From assembly GCA_026826555.1 (NCBI GenBank), contig JAKSZT010054305.1:1438297-1502296 (forward strand): a stretch of 64,000 nt of DNA, read 5' to 3'. This DNA is from Tolypeutes matacus (Eukaryota > Chordata > Mammalia > Cingulata > Chlamyphoridae). A program made the translations under genes and the position numbers. The notes below the pieces were generated by a model. That model was not told the DNA's origin, searched no databases, and saw only the letters and a program-made list of their open reading frames with translations. This document shows, piece by piece, positions 35,431 through 47,406 of the stretch (positions are counted from its first letter, which is position 1; every line of letters starts with the position of its first letter).

Positions 35431-36829
35431 TCTGCTTTCCATCCCTACTCTCAGTTCTGCATCCCATTTCCCAGAAGCAACCCCTGATGATGGTTTCTTG
35501 TATGCCCCTCATAGGTAATCTATACATGTCTGTCTATGTGCATAAATATGTCCCCCATTTTTCCATACCCAGATACCTCATACCATATACACTGCTCTGC
35601 CCCCGAATCTGCTCACTTAATATATCTTGGAGACCAAGAGCAGGATGATATACAAGATGAGGAATGACTTGAGACTGTTTTACTATGGCTGGACTTTAAA
35701 ATATTTCCAGCTTTTTGCCAATATAGGCAGAGAGCCCATCTATGGGGATTATTGATTCATTTTTGGCCATCACCATGCGTTAACTATTTCTTTCTAAACA
35801 GTGAAGAAAGATTTTCCAGTATTCTTCCTGAAGTTGGGCAGAATGTGATGCCTGAGGCTTCTGACTCCGCTGTCTGGAGCCTGTTTCCCCAGTGCCATAT
35901 GGCCCTTGCCTATTATCTCAGCATAGGGTGAGTTCCTGGCCTGGGCAGTGGCCTCTTTGAAGCCAAGGCTGTATTAATAGGAGATCCCGAGGCCTTTCCA
36001 GATAGCAAGCAATTGTGCAGAACACTTCTTCTGGCCCAAAGTGCGTGTGACCCAGGCATTTTCTTATTTCTTATCATGCCTCACTGATTCTACCCAGAAA
36101 CTCTTCAGAAGGCTCCTCACACTTCCCTCAGAGCTGGGGTGATAGCAGCCTAGACCCTGCGAGGCAGAAGAGAAGGGAGCAGGTTGAGAAGACCACCTGG
36201 GCCCCTAGAGAAACGCTGATCCATGTCAGCACCACTGTTCACTAAAGTTTACCTTACAGCCCCCACCAAAAGCATGGTCTTGTTTCTGCAAATAATCAAG
36301 GCCTGTCTCCCTGACCCCGATTTCTTCCCTGCACCAACCAAGATTTAGACTTTGGAAGATCCTGACTGGTCTGAGTGATTCAGGGTCATTACCCTACTAT
36401 TTTTTTGCATTGTCTCTATTAAACTCTGATATATTCTGACAGATAGGGATGGACTCTTTTCAAGCTCACAGAGCTCTGAGGATTTTGCCCATCCTCTTCC
36501 TCCCCCAACTGTCCCTGGTTACTGGTTTCTGTTTAGAAAGGAGCTAGTGGAATGGTAAAGGAGGAGTGCTAGAGTGGTTTCTCTGGGACAAGGGTCAGGT
36601 GGAAGGGAATTGACTACTTGGGGCTCAGGATGGAGAAGGAAGCAGGGCCACCAGGAGAGCTGTAGTTATCCCTTCCCTGCTGTCATTTGGCTGTAGTTTT
36701 TCTCTCCCACACCTTTAAGACATCCCAAAGAAACCATATGTATGCTAGCTATTTGCACTTTTGCTCTCAAATCATTCCCTGCCTTATCTCTGCCCTGTTT
36801 TTCAATGCAGGGAAATGTGTTTTCTAGGC
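35431..36829. other. Intergenic, no feature seen
   Basis: Moderate-GC unique DNA. No open frame or RNA recognised. Confidence 0.5.
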
Positions 36830-37309
36830 TCTCATCTCATTCAAAGTGAAAGCCAAATTCCTTACTACGTTCTACAAGGCCCTTTACCTGCCCCTAGCCC
36901 ACTCTGATCCAGCTACACTGGTCTTTGTGCTGTTTCTGGAACATAACAGCTTGTTGCCACAGAGCTTTGCACTTGCCGTCCCTTTGGCCTAGAAGCTTGT
37001 CGTCATCTCCCCCTCCCTCCCCCCAAGATATCTACGTGACTAGTTTCCTCACTTCCTTCAGGTCTTTTCTCAAGAGGTATTCCTTGGCTACCCTATCTAA
37101 AATTTTACATGCTGTCCCCAGGACATTTCATGACCTGCTGCCCTCTTTATTTCTCCTTAGCACTTATTACCAACTAACGTACTATTTTATTTATATTGTT
37201 ATTGTCTGCCTCATCTACTAGAATGTAAACTCCATGAGGGGAGGGATTTGTTTCCATCTCTTTTTTTTCTTTACTGAATCTCCAGAGGCTAGAACATATA
37301 GTAGGTACC
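36830..37309 (+). repeat. L2 LINE 3' region
   Basis: Contains the L2 hallmarks ccctttacctgcccctagcc, cacttgccgtccctttggcc, aatgtaaactccatgagggg and gctagaacatatagtaggta. Confidence 0.75.
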
Positions 37310-37497
37310 TGTTTTAGTTTCCTAGGCTATTTAAGCAATAATAGGATTAAGACCCATCTAATTAGACTGGGCCACACACACCTTAACTGAAGTAACCTCA
37401 TCAAAAAGTCCTACTTGCAATGGGTTCACACCCACACAGATGGACTAAATTTACAAACATGTTTTACTGGAGGTACATACAGGTTCAAACCACCACA
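37310..37497. mobile_element. Internally deleted LTR-like repeat
   Basis: Short unit from tgttttagtttcctaggct to caaaccaccaca, flanked by gtacc / ctacc (4 of 5 identical). The ends match the family seen at 60833 and 52310, but the middle is much shorter, so it looks like a deletion derivative. It sits between an L2 3' end and an L1M fragment. Confidence 0.5.
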
Positions 37498-37502
37498 CTA
37501 CC

Positions 37503-37870
37503 CAAAAAATATTTGCTTAAAGAAGAATGTATGATGGCATTTTTTTTTTTTTATAATAGTAAGGAGTGGAAGACAACCTGGTGTCCATCATGGGAGAAAG
37601 AAAAGCAAAATGGGCATGCAGTATGGAATTATATACAGCAGTTAAAAATGAAGAACTACATCTGCACAGAGCAACATGGGTAGATCATAAAGTCACAATG
37701 CTGAATGAAAAAATTAAGTGCAAAATTAAGAAACTTGTACACAAAACAACTACAAGGATTCATACAAATTCAAGAAACATATCAAACACATTAGAGAGGG
37801 AGTAGGAGTAGGGAAAATGGATAAAGAAAATAATTCATTAATACAAAAATAAAATGATAGAAGCTTTGTA
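37503..37870 (+). repeat. L1M 3' end
   Basis: Contains tggaattatatacagcagtt, aacatgggtagatcataaag and similar L1M 3' text. Confidence 0.6.
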
Positions 37871-37963
37871 CCCACTCATGTGGGTAGTGAGAAATGAACC
37901 GAGATTAACACTATTCCTGAAGTCCATCCAAAGATTAATATTGTTAATATAATTTTTAGTTTT

Positions 37964-40183
37964 AAGACATTATTGAACTTCCTGCTTTTTATTAAATACC
38001 ATTAATAAATTATTATTCAAGTCAGAAATAAAAAAAGAGAGTCATAACATACACTTGAACACAAGAGATTTGTGTTGAGCATACAAGACCCCTGGTGTAT
38101 CATATGTTTACACTGGGTCTGCTTTGACTCTACTGGGGTCTATCAGAAAGTTTCTGTCCCTGTAGCTTGAGACAGAAGTGACGAGGAACGGGCTCAGGTT
38201 CAGCGGTCCCTAAAATGACAGTTCATCCAGCCCCCTTAGGCTGGGAGGCCAAGACGTCCTCTCTGCAGCCTGGAGCAGGGAGGCAGGTAGTGCCTGGGAT
38301 GGCCCAGACTCAGCCCTTACCCACAAGCAAGGGGTCAGGGCGAGCTGGTGTGGGCAGAAGTGTCCTTCAGGAATCTGGTGAGGGAGCTGCTGCAGGGTGG
38401 TTCCTTGGTTGATGGTCAGGGGGCCAGATCTGTCAGTGCTGCCTGCAGGGACCTCCTCGGGAAGGTAGTGATGAGCTCTTAGGCAGTAGCCAGGGCCATC
38501 CTCTGGGTGTCAGTGACTTTGGTCTGGTACTTGGTCATCACTGTCAGCATGAGCTTGGAATAGGCCATAGACATGGCAGCTGCCGGCACCTCTTCACAGG
38601 GCTTCTCTGTTAGGACGCTGAACTTCTCCAGGGTCATCTCCACCTGCCACTCCAGGAGTGGGTGCAACAGCAAGAAAGTCTCCTCTTTCAATGCTGGGAC
38701 AGCTCCAAGATCTGTCCCAGCATTAGAGCCTGTGTGTCTGGCTCCAAAGTCACAACCTCCACAAGGCGACACAGACACTCTGAGATGGACCTGTGCCTGG
38801 GGCCTGAAGCACAGGGCCAAGGAGGGCTCTGCAGACAGGGTAGGTATACTTGGCACAGAAGGCAGTCAGGGCAGTTGTGAGTAGGCAGGGGACTGAGGAA
38901 GTCAGGGAGAGGAGCCGTCCAAGAAAGAGGCTCCTGTTAAGCATAGTAGCATTGTTGAAGCTGAGATCTGGTGAAAGGGCCAGCAGCCAGGTGCAGAATT
39001 GCAGGAGACCAGAGCCTGAGAGCCAGGGGAGCTGCAGCAGGCACACAGTAGGTCCATCTGGCTGGGACTGCATTCATGGAGAAGCTGCAACTCAAGTGGT
39101 GGGGCGCCCTCCAACCCCTCTCTGGAGGTCTTCAAAAGCTGCCGCAGCTTGGGAACCTGATCCTGGATAGCTTTGGGCAGCTCTAAACTCTCGGCTTGGC
39201 CATTACCAGCCTCCAGACTCTGACCAGCCTCACAATGGGCTGCTTCTTAACAGGCAATGCACCTCCTCCAGCTGCCAGGGCTTTGTGATTCATGCTCAGC
39301 GCTCCCCTCCTCGTGACTTTCTTCCTCCTCCTCCCTTTCAAAACACCGCAATCCTTTGGGGGCCTTCTCACTCTCAAGACTGGCAGGCTCTTGCTCCTTT
39401 CTACATTGCCAATGGGATTCATTCCCTTCCTCCTCCTCTTCCTCCTCCACTTCTCCCCGCCCCGCCCCCCCCCCCCGGGTCTGGAGCCTGGGGCAATCGC
39501 AATCTCCTGCCCCTCTTGGCGTAGCAGCCTACGCAGGCCTTGGACCTGACTCTGGCACCTTTGGGACAGTAGGGAGGCTCCCTTGACAGAGACCCCAACC
39601 CCCAGGTCCCTTGGCAGCAAGTCCAGGTCCCTTGGAGCCTGGCAGCGGGGCCAGGCCTGCGTGCCGCTGGGCAGCCTGCAGCACAGGGAGGAGCCTGCTT
39701 TCAGGCAGCGATGACCCAACAGCCATCAGCCATCAGCAGGGCCACCACGTTCCTCTGGCATATGGGGGCAATCGCAGCAGCAGCGGTTTCAGCTCCGAGA
39801 GGCAGTCCGCCGCTGCACGACCAGGCACAGCGCCTCGAGGAAGCGGCTCCAGACGAAGGGCTCCCCGTGGCGGCTGCCCAGAGCCCGCAGCACCCCGAGC
39901 GCACCCCGCGCCCGCTCGGGTCCCGCCTGCAGTGCCAGCTGCGCCCAGAGAGCCGAACCGCGCCCTCAGGCCGAGGGGTCGCCATGTCCGTGGCAGGGGG
40001 CCGCGCCGGCCCTAGCTCTGGTTTTGGGCCTCTGCTCCCAGGCTGGAGGAAAGGGCGGAGGGCTGTGGCCCCCGCCTTGCCGCCCCGCTCCCCACCCCGC
40101 CGCATTCCTTCCCTGGCGTTGGAAAACCCTCCGGCGCCGCGAGAATCCGCGGAGATCACGCGCGACCGGAAGAGGAAGGACCC
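37964..40183 (-). pseudogene. FANCE processed pseudogene, frameshifted
   Basis: Intronless minus-strand copy of the mRNA for Fanconi anaemia core-complex subunit E. The CDS equivalent runs from an ATG at 39985 (MATPRPEG) to the equivalent of the normal stop at 38416-38418. Recognisable blocks in shifting frames are [40 protein letters not shown] (39135-39040), [37 protein letters not shown] and [11 protein letters not shown]...[10 protein letters not shown]. Frameshifts and a premature TAA at 38479-38481 break it. The 5' end keeps a GC-rich leader (about 40183-39986). The 3'UTR seems to end near an AATAAA (plus-strand tttatt, about 37987). An imperfect duplication, about ataattttta, is at 37949 and 40184, so the outer limits are approximate. 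The human parent is on another chromosome (6p21), consistent with retroposition. The family is recognised from memory of the protein. Confidence 0.85.
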
Positions 40184-40299
40184 ATAATTTTATTTTCTAC
40201 AAAATTTTAATAAGAAGAAACATAAAACTATTTATTTATATGAGTCTCCAGAACAGGCTTCACAAGGTGTGTTTGTTAGTTTCTGGGAAACACTAAAAA

Positions 40300-41390
40300 A
40301 AATAAATAAATAAAAAAGTGCTAGCTGTATTAAGGCATGATTGTAACACAATAAACTGGGCATATTTAAAATGCACAAGTTAAGTTTTGGCGCATGTATA
40401 CACTTGTGAAACGATCGCCACAATCCAGGGACGGCCAGTAGTCAGAGTGCCTAGAATTCATGAAACTTTAGGAGCCCATGGAAGTGTTTTAAATTAGAAA
40501 GAAGAAAATGAACTTCTAGGTCGAAGAAAATACTTTAAAAATATAATAACGATACATTCATTTCTATACCAATGCAGCCGTAAAATACTTTATATCATTT
40601 TAACATATTTAAAATTTTTTAATATTAAAAGAAAAACAATTTTATGGAGGAAGGGACTCAGGAAGCTAAAAGTGTCTGGGGCCAAGCAAAATCATAATGC
40701 AGCCCTGCCACGATTATGGTAATGAATATGTCTATCCTTAGAGATTTTGCCATCCAAAATCCTTTTCTATGGCCTGCCCAGATCCCTCCCATCCCAGCCA
40801 CCACTGATCTACTTTCGGTCACTATAGATTAGTTTTCATTTTCCAGAATTTTATAAACAGAATCACACAGCATGCACTCCTTTTGCTGGATATCTTTCAC
40901 TCAGCATAATTATTTAGAGATTCATCCATGTTGTGTGCATCAATACTTTATTCCATATTTTGCTTTTTTTCTTTCAAGTAGTATTCTATTGTATGGCTAT
41001 GCCACAGCTCACTCTCACCCATTGGTGATCATTTGGGTTGTTTTCCAGTTTTTGGCTATTACAAATAAAGTCACTATAAACACTCATGTACAAGTTTTTG
41101 GGCATATGCTTTATTCTTGGGTAAATGCCTAGGAGTGGAATGGCTGCCTCATATAGGAAATTTTTAAGAAACTGCCAAACTTCCAAAGTGGATGTACATT
41201 TCCAGTTTTTGCACATCCTCACCAACTTGGTATGGTCAGTCTTTTTAATTTTAGCCATTTTAATACATGTAATGGTATCTCACTGTGATTTTAATTTGCA
41301 TTGCTCTAATGATTAATGGTGCTGAATATCTTTGCATGTGCTTATCTGCCATCCGTATATCTTCTTTGGTGAAGTGTCCATTTTTTTTTT
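40300..41390 (-). repeat. L1M 3' end
   Basis: Antisense L1M: cttgtgaaacgatcgccaca, ttcatccatgttgtgtgcat, ggtgatcatttgggttgttt, catccgtatatcttctttgg. Ends at a T run (41382-41394). Confidence 0.75.
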
Positions 41391-41639
41391 TTTTGGTCTG
41401 GTTGTGTATATAATTTTTAATTGAAAGTAAATATGTGTTGTTTCTACCTGATTTAAAACCAAAGGCCTTAGAATTCTCTGTAGGGAGAGATGGAGAGGAG
41501 GGAGGGAGAAAGAACTATCAGTTTTCATGACTAAGAACTGGATGAATGGTGGCAGCTTAAATCGAGAAAAGAAACACGGTAAAGGCCGGTTTAGTGGGGG
41601 TGTAAAGAAGGGTCCCTTTATAATTTGATTTTTAAGTGT

Positions 41640-41892
41640 TTAAGGATATTCCTGTTATTGTTCTGTATTAATTTCTAGTTTGGTTCTGTTATGGCCTGAG
41701 ACCAGAGTGTGCAAGATGTTACTTTTTAAAAATTTGTTAAGATTTGTTTTATGATCCATTATGTGGTCTATCTTGTTGAATGTTCTATGTACACTTGAAT
41801 ATTCATTCTGCTGTTGTTGTGAAGTTGTATCTCGATGTAATTTTGTTTTCATTTTCCTAATGACTGATGATGCTAATCGCCTTTTCATGTGG

Positions 41893-41926
<34 letters not shown>

Positions 41927-41990
41927 AATTGTGTATCCTTTTGGGGGAAATATCTATTCAAGTCTGCCATTTTTTAATTGGGTTATTTGT
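41640..41990 (-). repeat. L1 ORF2 fragments (antisense)
   Basis: Minus-strand L1-like text (tatgtggtctatcttgttga, acacttgaatattcattctg), split by a 30-base T run near 41895-41923. Confidence 0.55.
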
Positions 41991-42158
41991 CCTTTTAATG
42001 TTGAGTTGAGTTCTTTACTCTATGACTTCTTTTTTTTTTTTTTTTTTTTAATTTTTTGTTGAGAATTGGAATTCTGAATATTATATTGTTATAATTCTGA
42101 AAAAATTTATCCCACTCTCTGTGATTTCTATGTGTTTTTGTTGTTGTTAAGGGCTAGA

Positions 42159-42190
42159 TGGGAAACGGATGTGGCTCAAGTGGTTCAGTC
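42159..42190 (+). repeat. DAS SINE head fragment
   Basis: Only gggaaacggatgtggctcaa and about 10 more bases remain. Confidence 0.55.
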
Positions 42191-42339
42191 GCTATGACTT
42201 CTTACATGTTCTTGATGCTAGATCTTTATGGTATGACCCTTAATGTTATTCACTTGAGATCTTTTAAAAATTTTATTGCAGATTTTATGTGCACAGTAAA
42301 ATTTATATATAATTTTTTTTAATTAAAAAAGGGGGGGGG

Positions 42340-43340
42340 TTCCCTTCAGAGCCAGTTTCTGTGTGCAAAGCGACTTGAGATCTTGCGATTTTGATTCGGC
42401 AACCACGTTGCGCTTGTTCCTCTGGGCTACGGGGTTAAAGATACCAGTCATCACCCCGCGCACAGCTGGGTTTCGACACCGGTATGAAAACTGTCCCGGG
42501 GAGGCGGACCGGACCGACAGTCGATGTCCCAGCGGAACAGGCCGGAGCCAGAGCAGGATCTCAAAAAGGGATTGGCCCTGAGCCAGAATGTGGCCTTCGG
42601 GGACCTGGATAGGGCCCGACGGCCTCATTCACCAAACGGCCATTTTCGGCCTGACACCTGCCTTCCCGGTGTCAGGAAAGACAACACAGAAACCGCAGGG
42701 GTCGAACAAGTGCACAGGTTCCTGCGGGCCTGAAGTGTCCCAGCGTTCCTCAGGGACCCGGCCATCCTTGGCCGCCGCCGCCAGGGCGCGCCCTCGTCCG
42801 GTGCCCGCAGCTGGGGGCAGCTCCACCTCTCGAGTCCGCGCCTGGTTCCTACCGCTCCTCCTGCGAGCGGGGGCCCAGGATCTCACTGCGGTTTTGACTG
42901 ATTTTTCTACACGACTGCGAGCTGGAAAAGGAAAAAGGGAAAACTCGACATTGTTTCCGCCCGGTTTCGAACCGGGGACCTTTCGCGTGTGAGGCGAACG
43001 TGATAACCACTACACTACGGAAACCCGGCCTGCAGCCGGCTCCTCACAAACAACCCTAGAAACGTAGCGGCCGATCCCGGCGTTCTTGCAGCGGAGCCCA
43101 CAGACCACAGGCGACCTTCGCCAGGGACTGAGCTGGCCCAGCCCCTGTCAGGCCCCGGCTGCTCGCGGGGAAATCGTGGCCACAGGCACACGGGGAGCTC
43201 GATGGTGCCTCCTTAGGAAACTTCCTGTAGCTCCCACAACAACGCCCGGCGGCGAGCGTGGACCCCCGGGCACTTGGCGCGTGCGTCCCGCCGCGGCACT
43301 GGAGAGAACTCGAGCTGCAACCACAGGTAGGAAGAAACCG
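42340..43340. other. CpG-rich tRNA gene neighbourhood
   Basis: GC- and CpG-rich unique sequence around tRNA-Val. Several incidental open frames on both strands, none with recognisable protein similarity. CpG islands around tRNA genes are common in mammals. Confidence 0.55.
42952..43024 (-). tRNA. tRNA-Val (CAC)
   Basis: A 73-nt cloverleaf on the minus strand starting GTTTCCGTAGTG. The acceptor stem GTTTCCG/CGGAAAC is perfect, with discriminator A. The anticodon loop CTCACAC has anticodon CAC at 42989-42991, and the B box is GGTTCGAAACC. A Pol III terminator TTTT (plus-strand aaaa at 42940-42943) lies about 9 nt past the 3' end. There is no intron. It sits in a CpG-rich stretch (about 42340-43340). 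It looks identical to the common mammalian Val-CAC gene and intact. Confidence 0.96.
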
Positions 43341-43909
43341 GGGACAGACTTGGCCAAGGTAAGGGAAACCAGCTCATATCTGAAACAATAAAAATACACC
43401 TTACCTTTGCCCAGCACTTGAGTTAGACTGCACTTTAACACACTTTATCGCATTTATAGTTAATTTTTACAAGAGTGCTGTGAGAGAAGCATTAACCCTA
43501 TTCTAAAGATGAGACTGAAGCTAAGTAAACTCGACTTGCTTAAAATGGGACAGCCAATTAACGACAGGGAAGGGTCTGCAACCCCGACATTCTACACCTC
43601 ATGGTCTGAGAGAGCAAATGGAGAGGGAAGAGAGAGTGGAGCATAAAGACTGTAGAGGCTTGAGTCCGGGAGTATGCCTGGAAGAGTTCAAGATACCTCT
43701 GTGGATGGTACCCGGGACCTCAAAATACCCTGTGTAGAATGACAGCTCGGGTCACATGAGCTCACCAACACAAAGTGTTGGGGGTGAGATTATCTGGTGA
43801 GGTAGGGACCGGAGACACTTTGGGAGTGCCATTGTGAAAAAGGCATTGGGGAGGTTAGGGCTTGAAGATCTCTTTTTGGGAGACAATTTAATCCATAACT
43901 TCTGCACTT

Positions 43910-44295
43910 AAATTTTCAAAATCATACATTTGCAAAGTTACTCACAGAAGCATTATTTGTAATAGGAAAAGATTGGAAACAACCTAAATGCCCATTAGTA
44001 GAGGACTGGTGAAATGTATTACGGCCATCTATACAGTGAATATTATGCACCTATGAAAAGAAATGAAGAAGATATCTAAATGAAAAAGACAAGGGGTAGA
44101 AAAGTATTTATACTATGATACTATTTGCTAAAAAGGAAATAAATGTATAGATATTAGGGGTATAACCATAAATTATTTCTGGAAGTATTTAAAAGAAATT
44201 GATAAATTCATTGCCTCTGGATAGAATTATGTGGAAGAAGATAGGGATGGGAAGGATTTTCACAGTAACTTTTGAAGTGTAAATAAATCCTTTTT
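43910..44295 (+). repeat. L1M 3' end
   Basis: agttactcacagaagcatta, ggaaacaacctaaatgccca, atgaaaagaaatgaagaaga: an old L1 3' region. The 28S insert interrupts the downstream side. Confidence 0.65.
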
Positions 44296-44310
44296 AAAAA
44301 GTAATTCAAA

Positions 44311-44460
44311 GTGCGGTAACACAACCGATGCCGGGTGGCGGGAGCCCCGGGGAGAGTTCTCTTTTCTTTGTGAAGGGCAGGGCGCCCTGGAATGGGTTTG
44401 CCCCAAGAGAGGGGCCCGTGCAAGTTTTAAGAATAAAAATTAAAAAAAAAAAAAAAAAAA
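44311..44460 (+). pseudogene. Retroposed 28S rRNA fragment with poly(A) tail
   Basis: Bases 44311-44421 match an internal segment of mammalian 28S rRNA. They begin with gtgcggtaac and include ggagagttctcttttctttg, agggcagggcgccctggaat and gagaggggcccgtg, with a short deletion and a few substitutions. About 20 nt of AT-rich sequence and a pure A run (44442-44460) follow. The insert is flanked by agtaattcaaa (left 44300-44310, right 44461-44471; with adjoining A bases the repeat extends to about 15 bp). This is an L1-type retroposition of an rRNA piece, not a functional rRNA gene. Confidence 0.88.
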
Positions 44461-44471
44461 AGTAATTCAAA

Positions 44472-44811
44472 ATGAAACTTACACGCAAATGTAAAATTCA
44501 AAATTATAAAACTTTTAGAAGATAACAGGGGAAATGCTAGGTGGCCTTGGGTTTGTGAATAAATTTTAAAATACAATACCAAAAGCATGATCCATGAAAA
44601 AAAAATTGGTAAGTTGGACTTCATTAAAATTAAAAACTTACATTCTGAGAAAAACAGTTAAGAGAATGAAAAGACAAGCCACAGGCTGGGAGAAAATATT
44701 TGCAAGACACTTATCAGATAAAGAACCTGTATCCTGTACACAAACATTTATGGCAACTTTATTCATTAAATTTAAAATAGCTAGAGGACAGGCAAAAATG
44801 GCCTGGGAAAA
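44472..44811 (+). repeat. L1M ORF2 C-terminal fragment
   Basis: L1-type text (taagttggacttcattaaaa, acaggctgggagaaaatatt, cttatcagataaagaacctg), cut by the younger L1 at 44812. Confidence 0.65.
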
Positions 44812-45893
44812 AATCTTCCAGGGTTTAAGACACCAGGGGAAGGCTGGACATTGCCCAGAAGAGAGAGGGGCAAAGGAAAAGAATCGCAACAGCAAAACTG
44901 TGAGTTAAAAGCTGCAGCTGCAACTGCTGGTATCCTCCTCTACCCCATAGACATTTTTTAACTCTCGGGCCTCGGGGACAGTGGCCACAGACAAAGGGGA
45001 CCCAAGGATCCACCTCCCCAGGAATGGGGAGAGAGAGGGACACAGCCTAAGGCTGACTCAGCTTTTGACCCACAAATCTGGTCGGCTGTGTCCCACTAGC
45101 CCTTCCAGGCCAGGAGGGGCCGCCATTGTTTGCCTTGGGAGACTGCAAGGGACTAAAGTGATCCTACCCTCTCAATCTCCCTCTCTACTGATCAGGACTG
45201 GTTGTTGAGGATGCAGAGGGGAGTGGAATTATTTCCTACCTGGAAAAAGGGAAGGGGTTGCTAGCAAAGGCTGGAGAACTATCTCCAGAAAGTTCAAATT
45301 ATGAGGCTCTTAGCGTCCAGGCAGGATCCTCTATCACATTGTTCCAGTCCCTGTGGCAGTGAACAAACTCTGACCAGGCTTTGAACTGAGCGGGCTGTCA
45401 AAGAGCACTATCTGCTGGCGATCACCGAAGTACATGTGAGGAAATTAAAACTAAATAAGAGACCCTTTTCCTGCCTTTCCAGTCTCCCTCCCCAAAGCCC
45501 TTGGAAGACTGTCTGCAACCCACTACTGGGTCCAGGGCCCAGATTTGAGCAACTTACAGGGACAATCCTAAAGACCCAGAACAGGTTGAACCAAGAGTCA
45601 GAGATCAGTAGTAACACGCAGCCTCCCACCATTAAATCCCTATGAAAGAAAGAGAAGTTGAGCATTTAAGTAAACTGACCATCATAATCAGATGCCTAGA
45701 CATCAGCAAAAAATTACAAGCCATACTAAGAAAATGGAAGAAATGGCCCAAAGAAAAGGAATATATCAAAGCCCCAGAAGAGACTTGGAATTTGACACAA
45801 CTAATCAACGAGATGCCCACAAATTTACAAAATCAAATTAATGAGTTGAAAGACAACATGGCTAAAGAGATAAAAGACATCAAAAGACACTGA

Positions 45894-46252
45894 GGGAAGC
45901 AGATGTGGCTCAAGCAATTGGGCTCCCATCTACCATATGGGAAGCCCCAGGTTTAATTCCCGGGGCCTCCTGGTGAAGGTAAGCTGGCCTGCACTGCAAA
46001 GAGCTGAGCAAGATGACCCAAGAAACGGAAATGCAGAGGAGAAACAGTGAGAGACGCAGCAGACCAGGGAGATGAGGTGCGTTGAGCAATTGAGTGCCTC
46101 TCTCCTACAATGGAGGTCCCTGGATTGGTTCCTGGTGCCTCCTAAAGAGAAGACAAGCAGATACAGAAGAACACATGGAGAGCAGACAGCGAGTGTGAAA
46201 CAACAAGGAGGGCAGGGAGAAATAAATAAATCTTAAAAAAAAAAAAAAAAAA
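45894..46252 (+). repeat. Dimeric DAS SINE in L1 ORF1
   Basis: Monomers at 45895 (gggaagcagatgtggctcaa) and about 46070 (gatgaggtgcgttgagcaat); tail aaataaataaatc plus A run. Confidence 0.87.
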
Positions 46253-46318
46253 GACATACCAGAAGACTCAATGATAGAAGAAAGAATAAGAGATACAGAA
46301 GATAGAACAGCTGAAACT

Positions 46319-46725
46319 TGTTGCCGGTCAGGAACCGGGTCCATGAAAATGGTGCCGTGGATGAGAAAGAAAGAATAAGGCAAAGAGAAGAAAAACTGGG
46401 ATCAGGGGACTCTCCGTCCGATATGGAGAGAAGAGCCCAGCCACCTCATAAAGTGTGACTTTTATTTGGCTTTAGAACAAAGAAAATACGTGTGAGCATG
46501 TGCAAGGGCAATAGATACTTGACAGTTACATTTTACTGAAATCAACATGTCTTAAAGGTTAATGGCTCAGTTCCTCTTTTCCTTCCTGCAATTTACAGAC
46601 ATTGTAAATCTTACAAGCTCAGGATGTTTCCCCACCCAGTTCCTATTAGTATGAGACTGTTTATTACATTCCAAGGTGACCTTCTTTTCTGTCAGTAGTC
46701 ATGGCCTTTAATTGAAACTCCATCA
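46319..46725. mobile_element. Solo LTR (class II-type ERV) inside L1 ORF1
   Basis: A 407-bp block with TG...CA ends (tgttgccggtcagg ... ctccatca) interrupts L1 ORF1 and is flanked by a perfect 6-bp duplication gaaact (46313-46318, 46726-46731). Rejoining the flanks restores the L1 reading. A 6-bp duplication is usual for class II (beta-like) elements. No internal viral genes are present, so this is a recombined solo LTR. Confidence 0.8.
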
Positions 46726-47232
46726 GAAACTGAAGAGAGAAAAGAACAGAAAGAAAAAAGAATGGAAAAAAATTGAGCAGGGGGTCAGGGACTTGAATGA
46801 CAACACAAAATGCAAAAACATACATGCCATGGGAATTCCTGAAGGAGAAGAGAAGGGAAAGGGGGAAGAAAGAATATCTGAGGAATATTCAGATGTTCTT
46901 TCACTCACATGAAAGAAATGAACTTACATGTCCAAGAAGTACAACTTACCCCAAACAGAATAAATCTGAATAGACCTACTCCAAGACACATACTACTCAG
47001 AATGTCAAATGTCGAAGATAAAGAGGAAATTCTGAAAGCAGCAAGGGAGAAACAAACCATCACATACAAATGACAACCAGTAAGACTTAGTGCAGATTTC
47101 TCATTAGAAACAATGGAGGCAAGAAGACAGTGGTATGAAACAATTAGGATACTGAAAGAAAAAAACTGCCAGCCCAGAATTCTTTATCCAGTAAAATTGT
47201 CCTTCAAATATTAAGGTGAGTTTAAAATATTC

Positions 47233-47406
47233 TGTGGCTCAATCAGTGGGGCTCCCGTTTACCATATGGGAGGCCCCGGTTTCGGTTCCCGGGGCCTCCT
47301 GGTGGGGGCGGGCCCGCCCGCACGGTGTGGTTGGCTGACCCAGCGAGCACAAGCAGCAAGGGGGGGATAAATGAATAAATAAATAAAATCTTTAAAAAAA
47401 AATAAA
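47233..47406 (+). repeat. DAS SINE, 5'-truncated by about 10 bp
   Basis: Starts at tgtggctcaatcag, missing gggaagcggc; duplication aaaatattc (47224-47232, 47407-47415). Interrupts L1 ORF1. Confidence 0.9.

Noticed and set aside
39183..39719. Independent Arg-rich gene on the minus strand
   Set aside because: It is part of the frameshifted FANCE retrocopy.
42588..42992. 134-codon frame overlapping tRNA-Val
   Set aside because: Runs antisense into the tRNA gene in CpG-rich DNA; no protein similarity seen.
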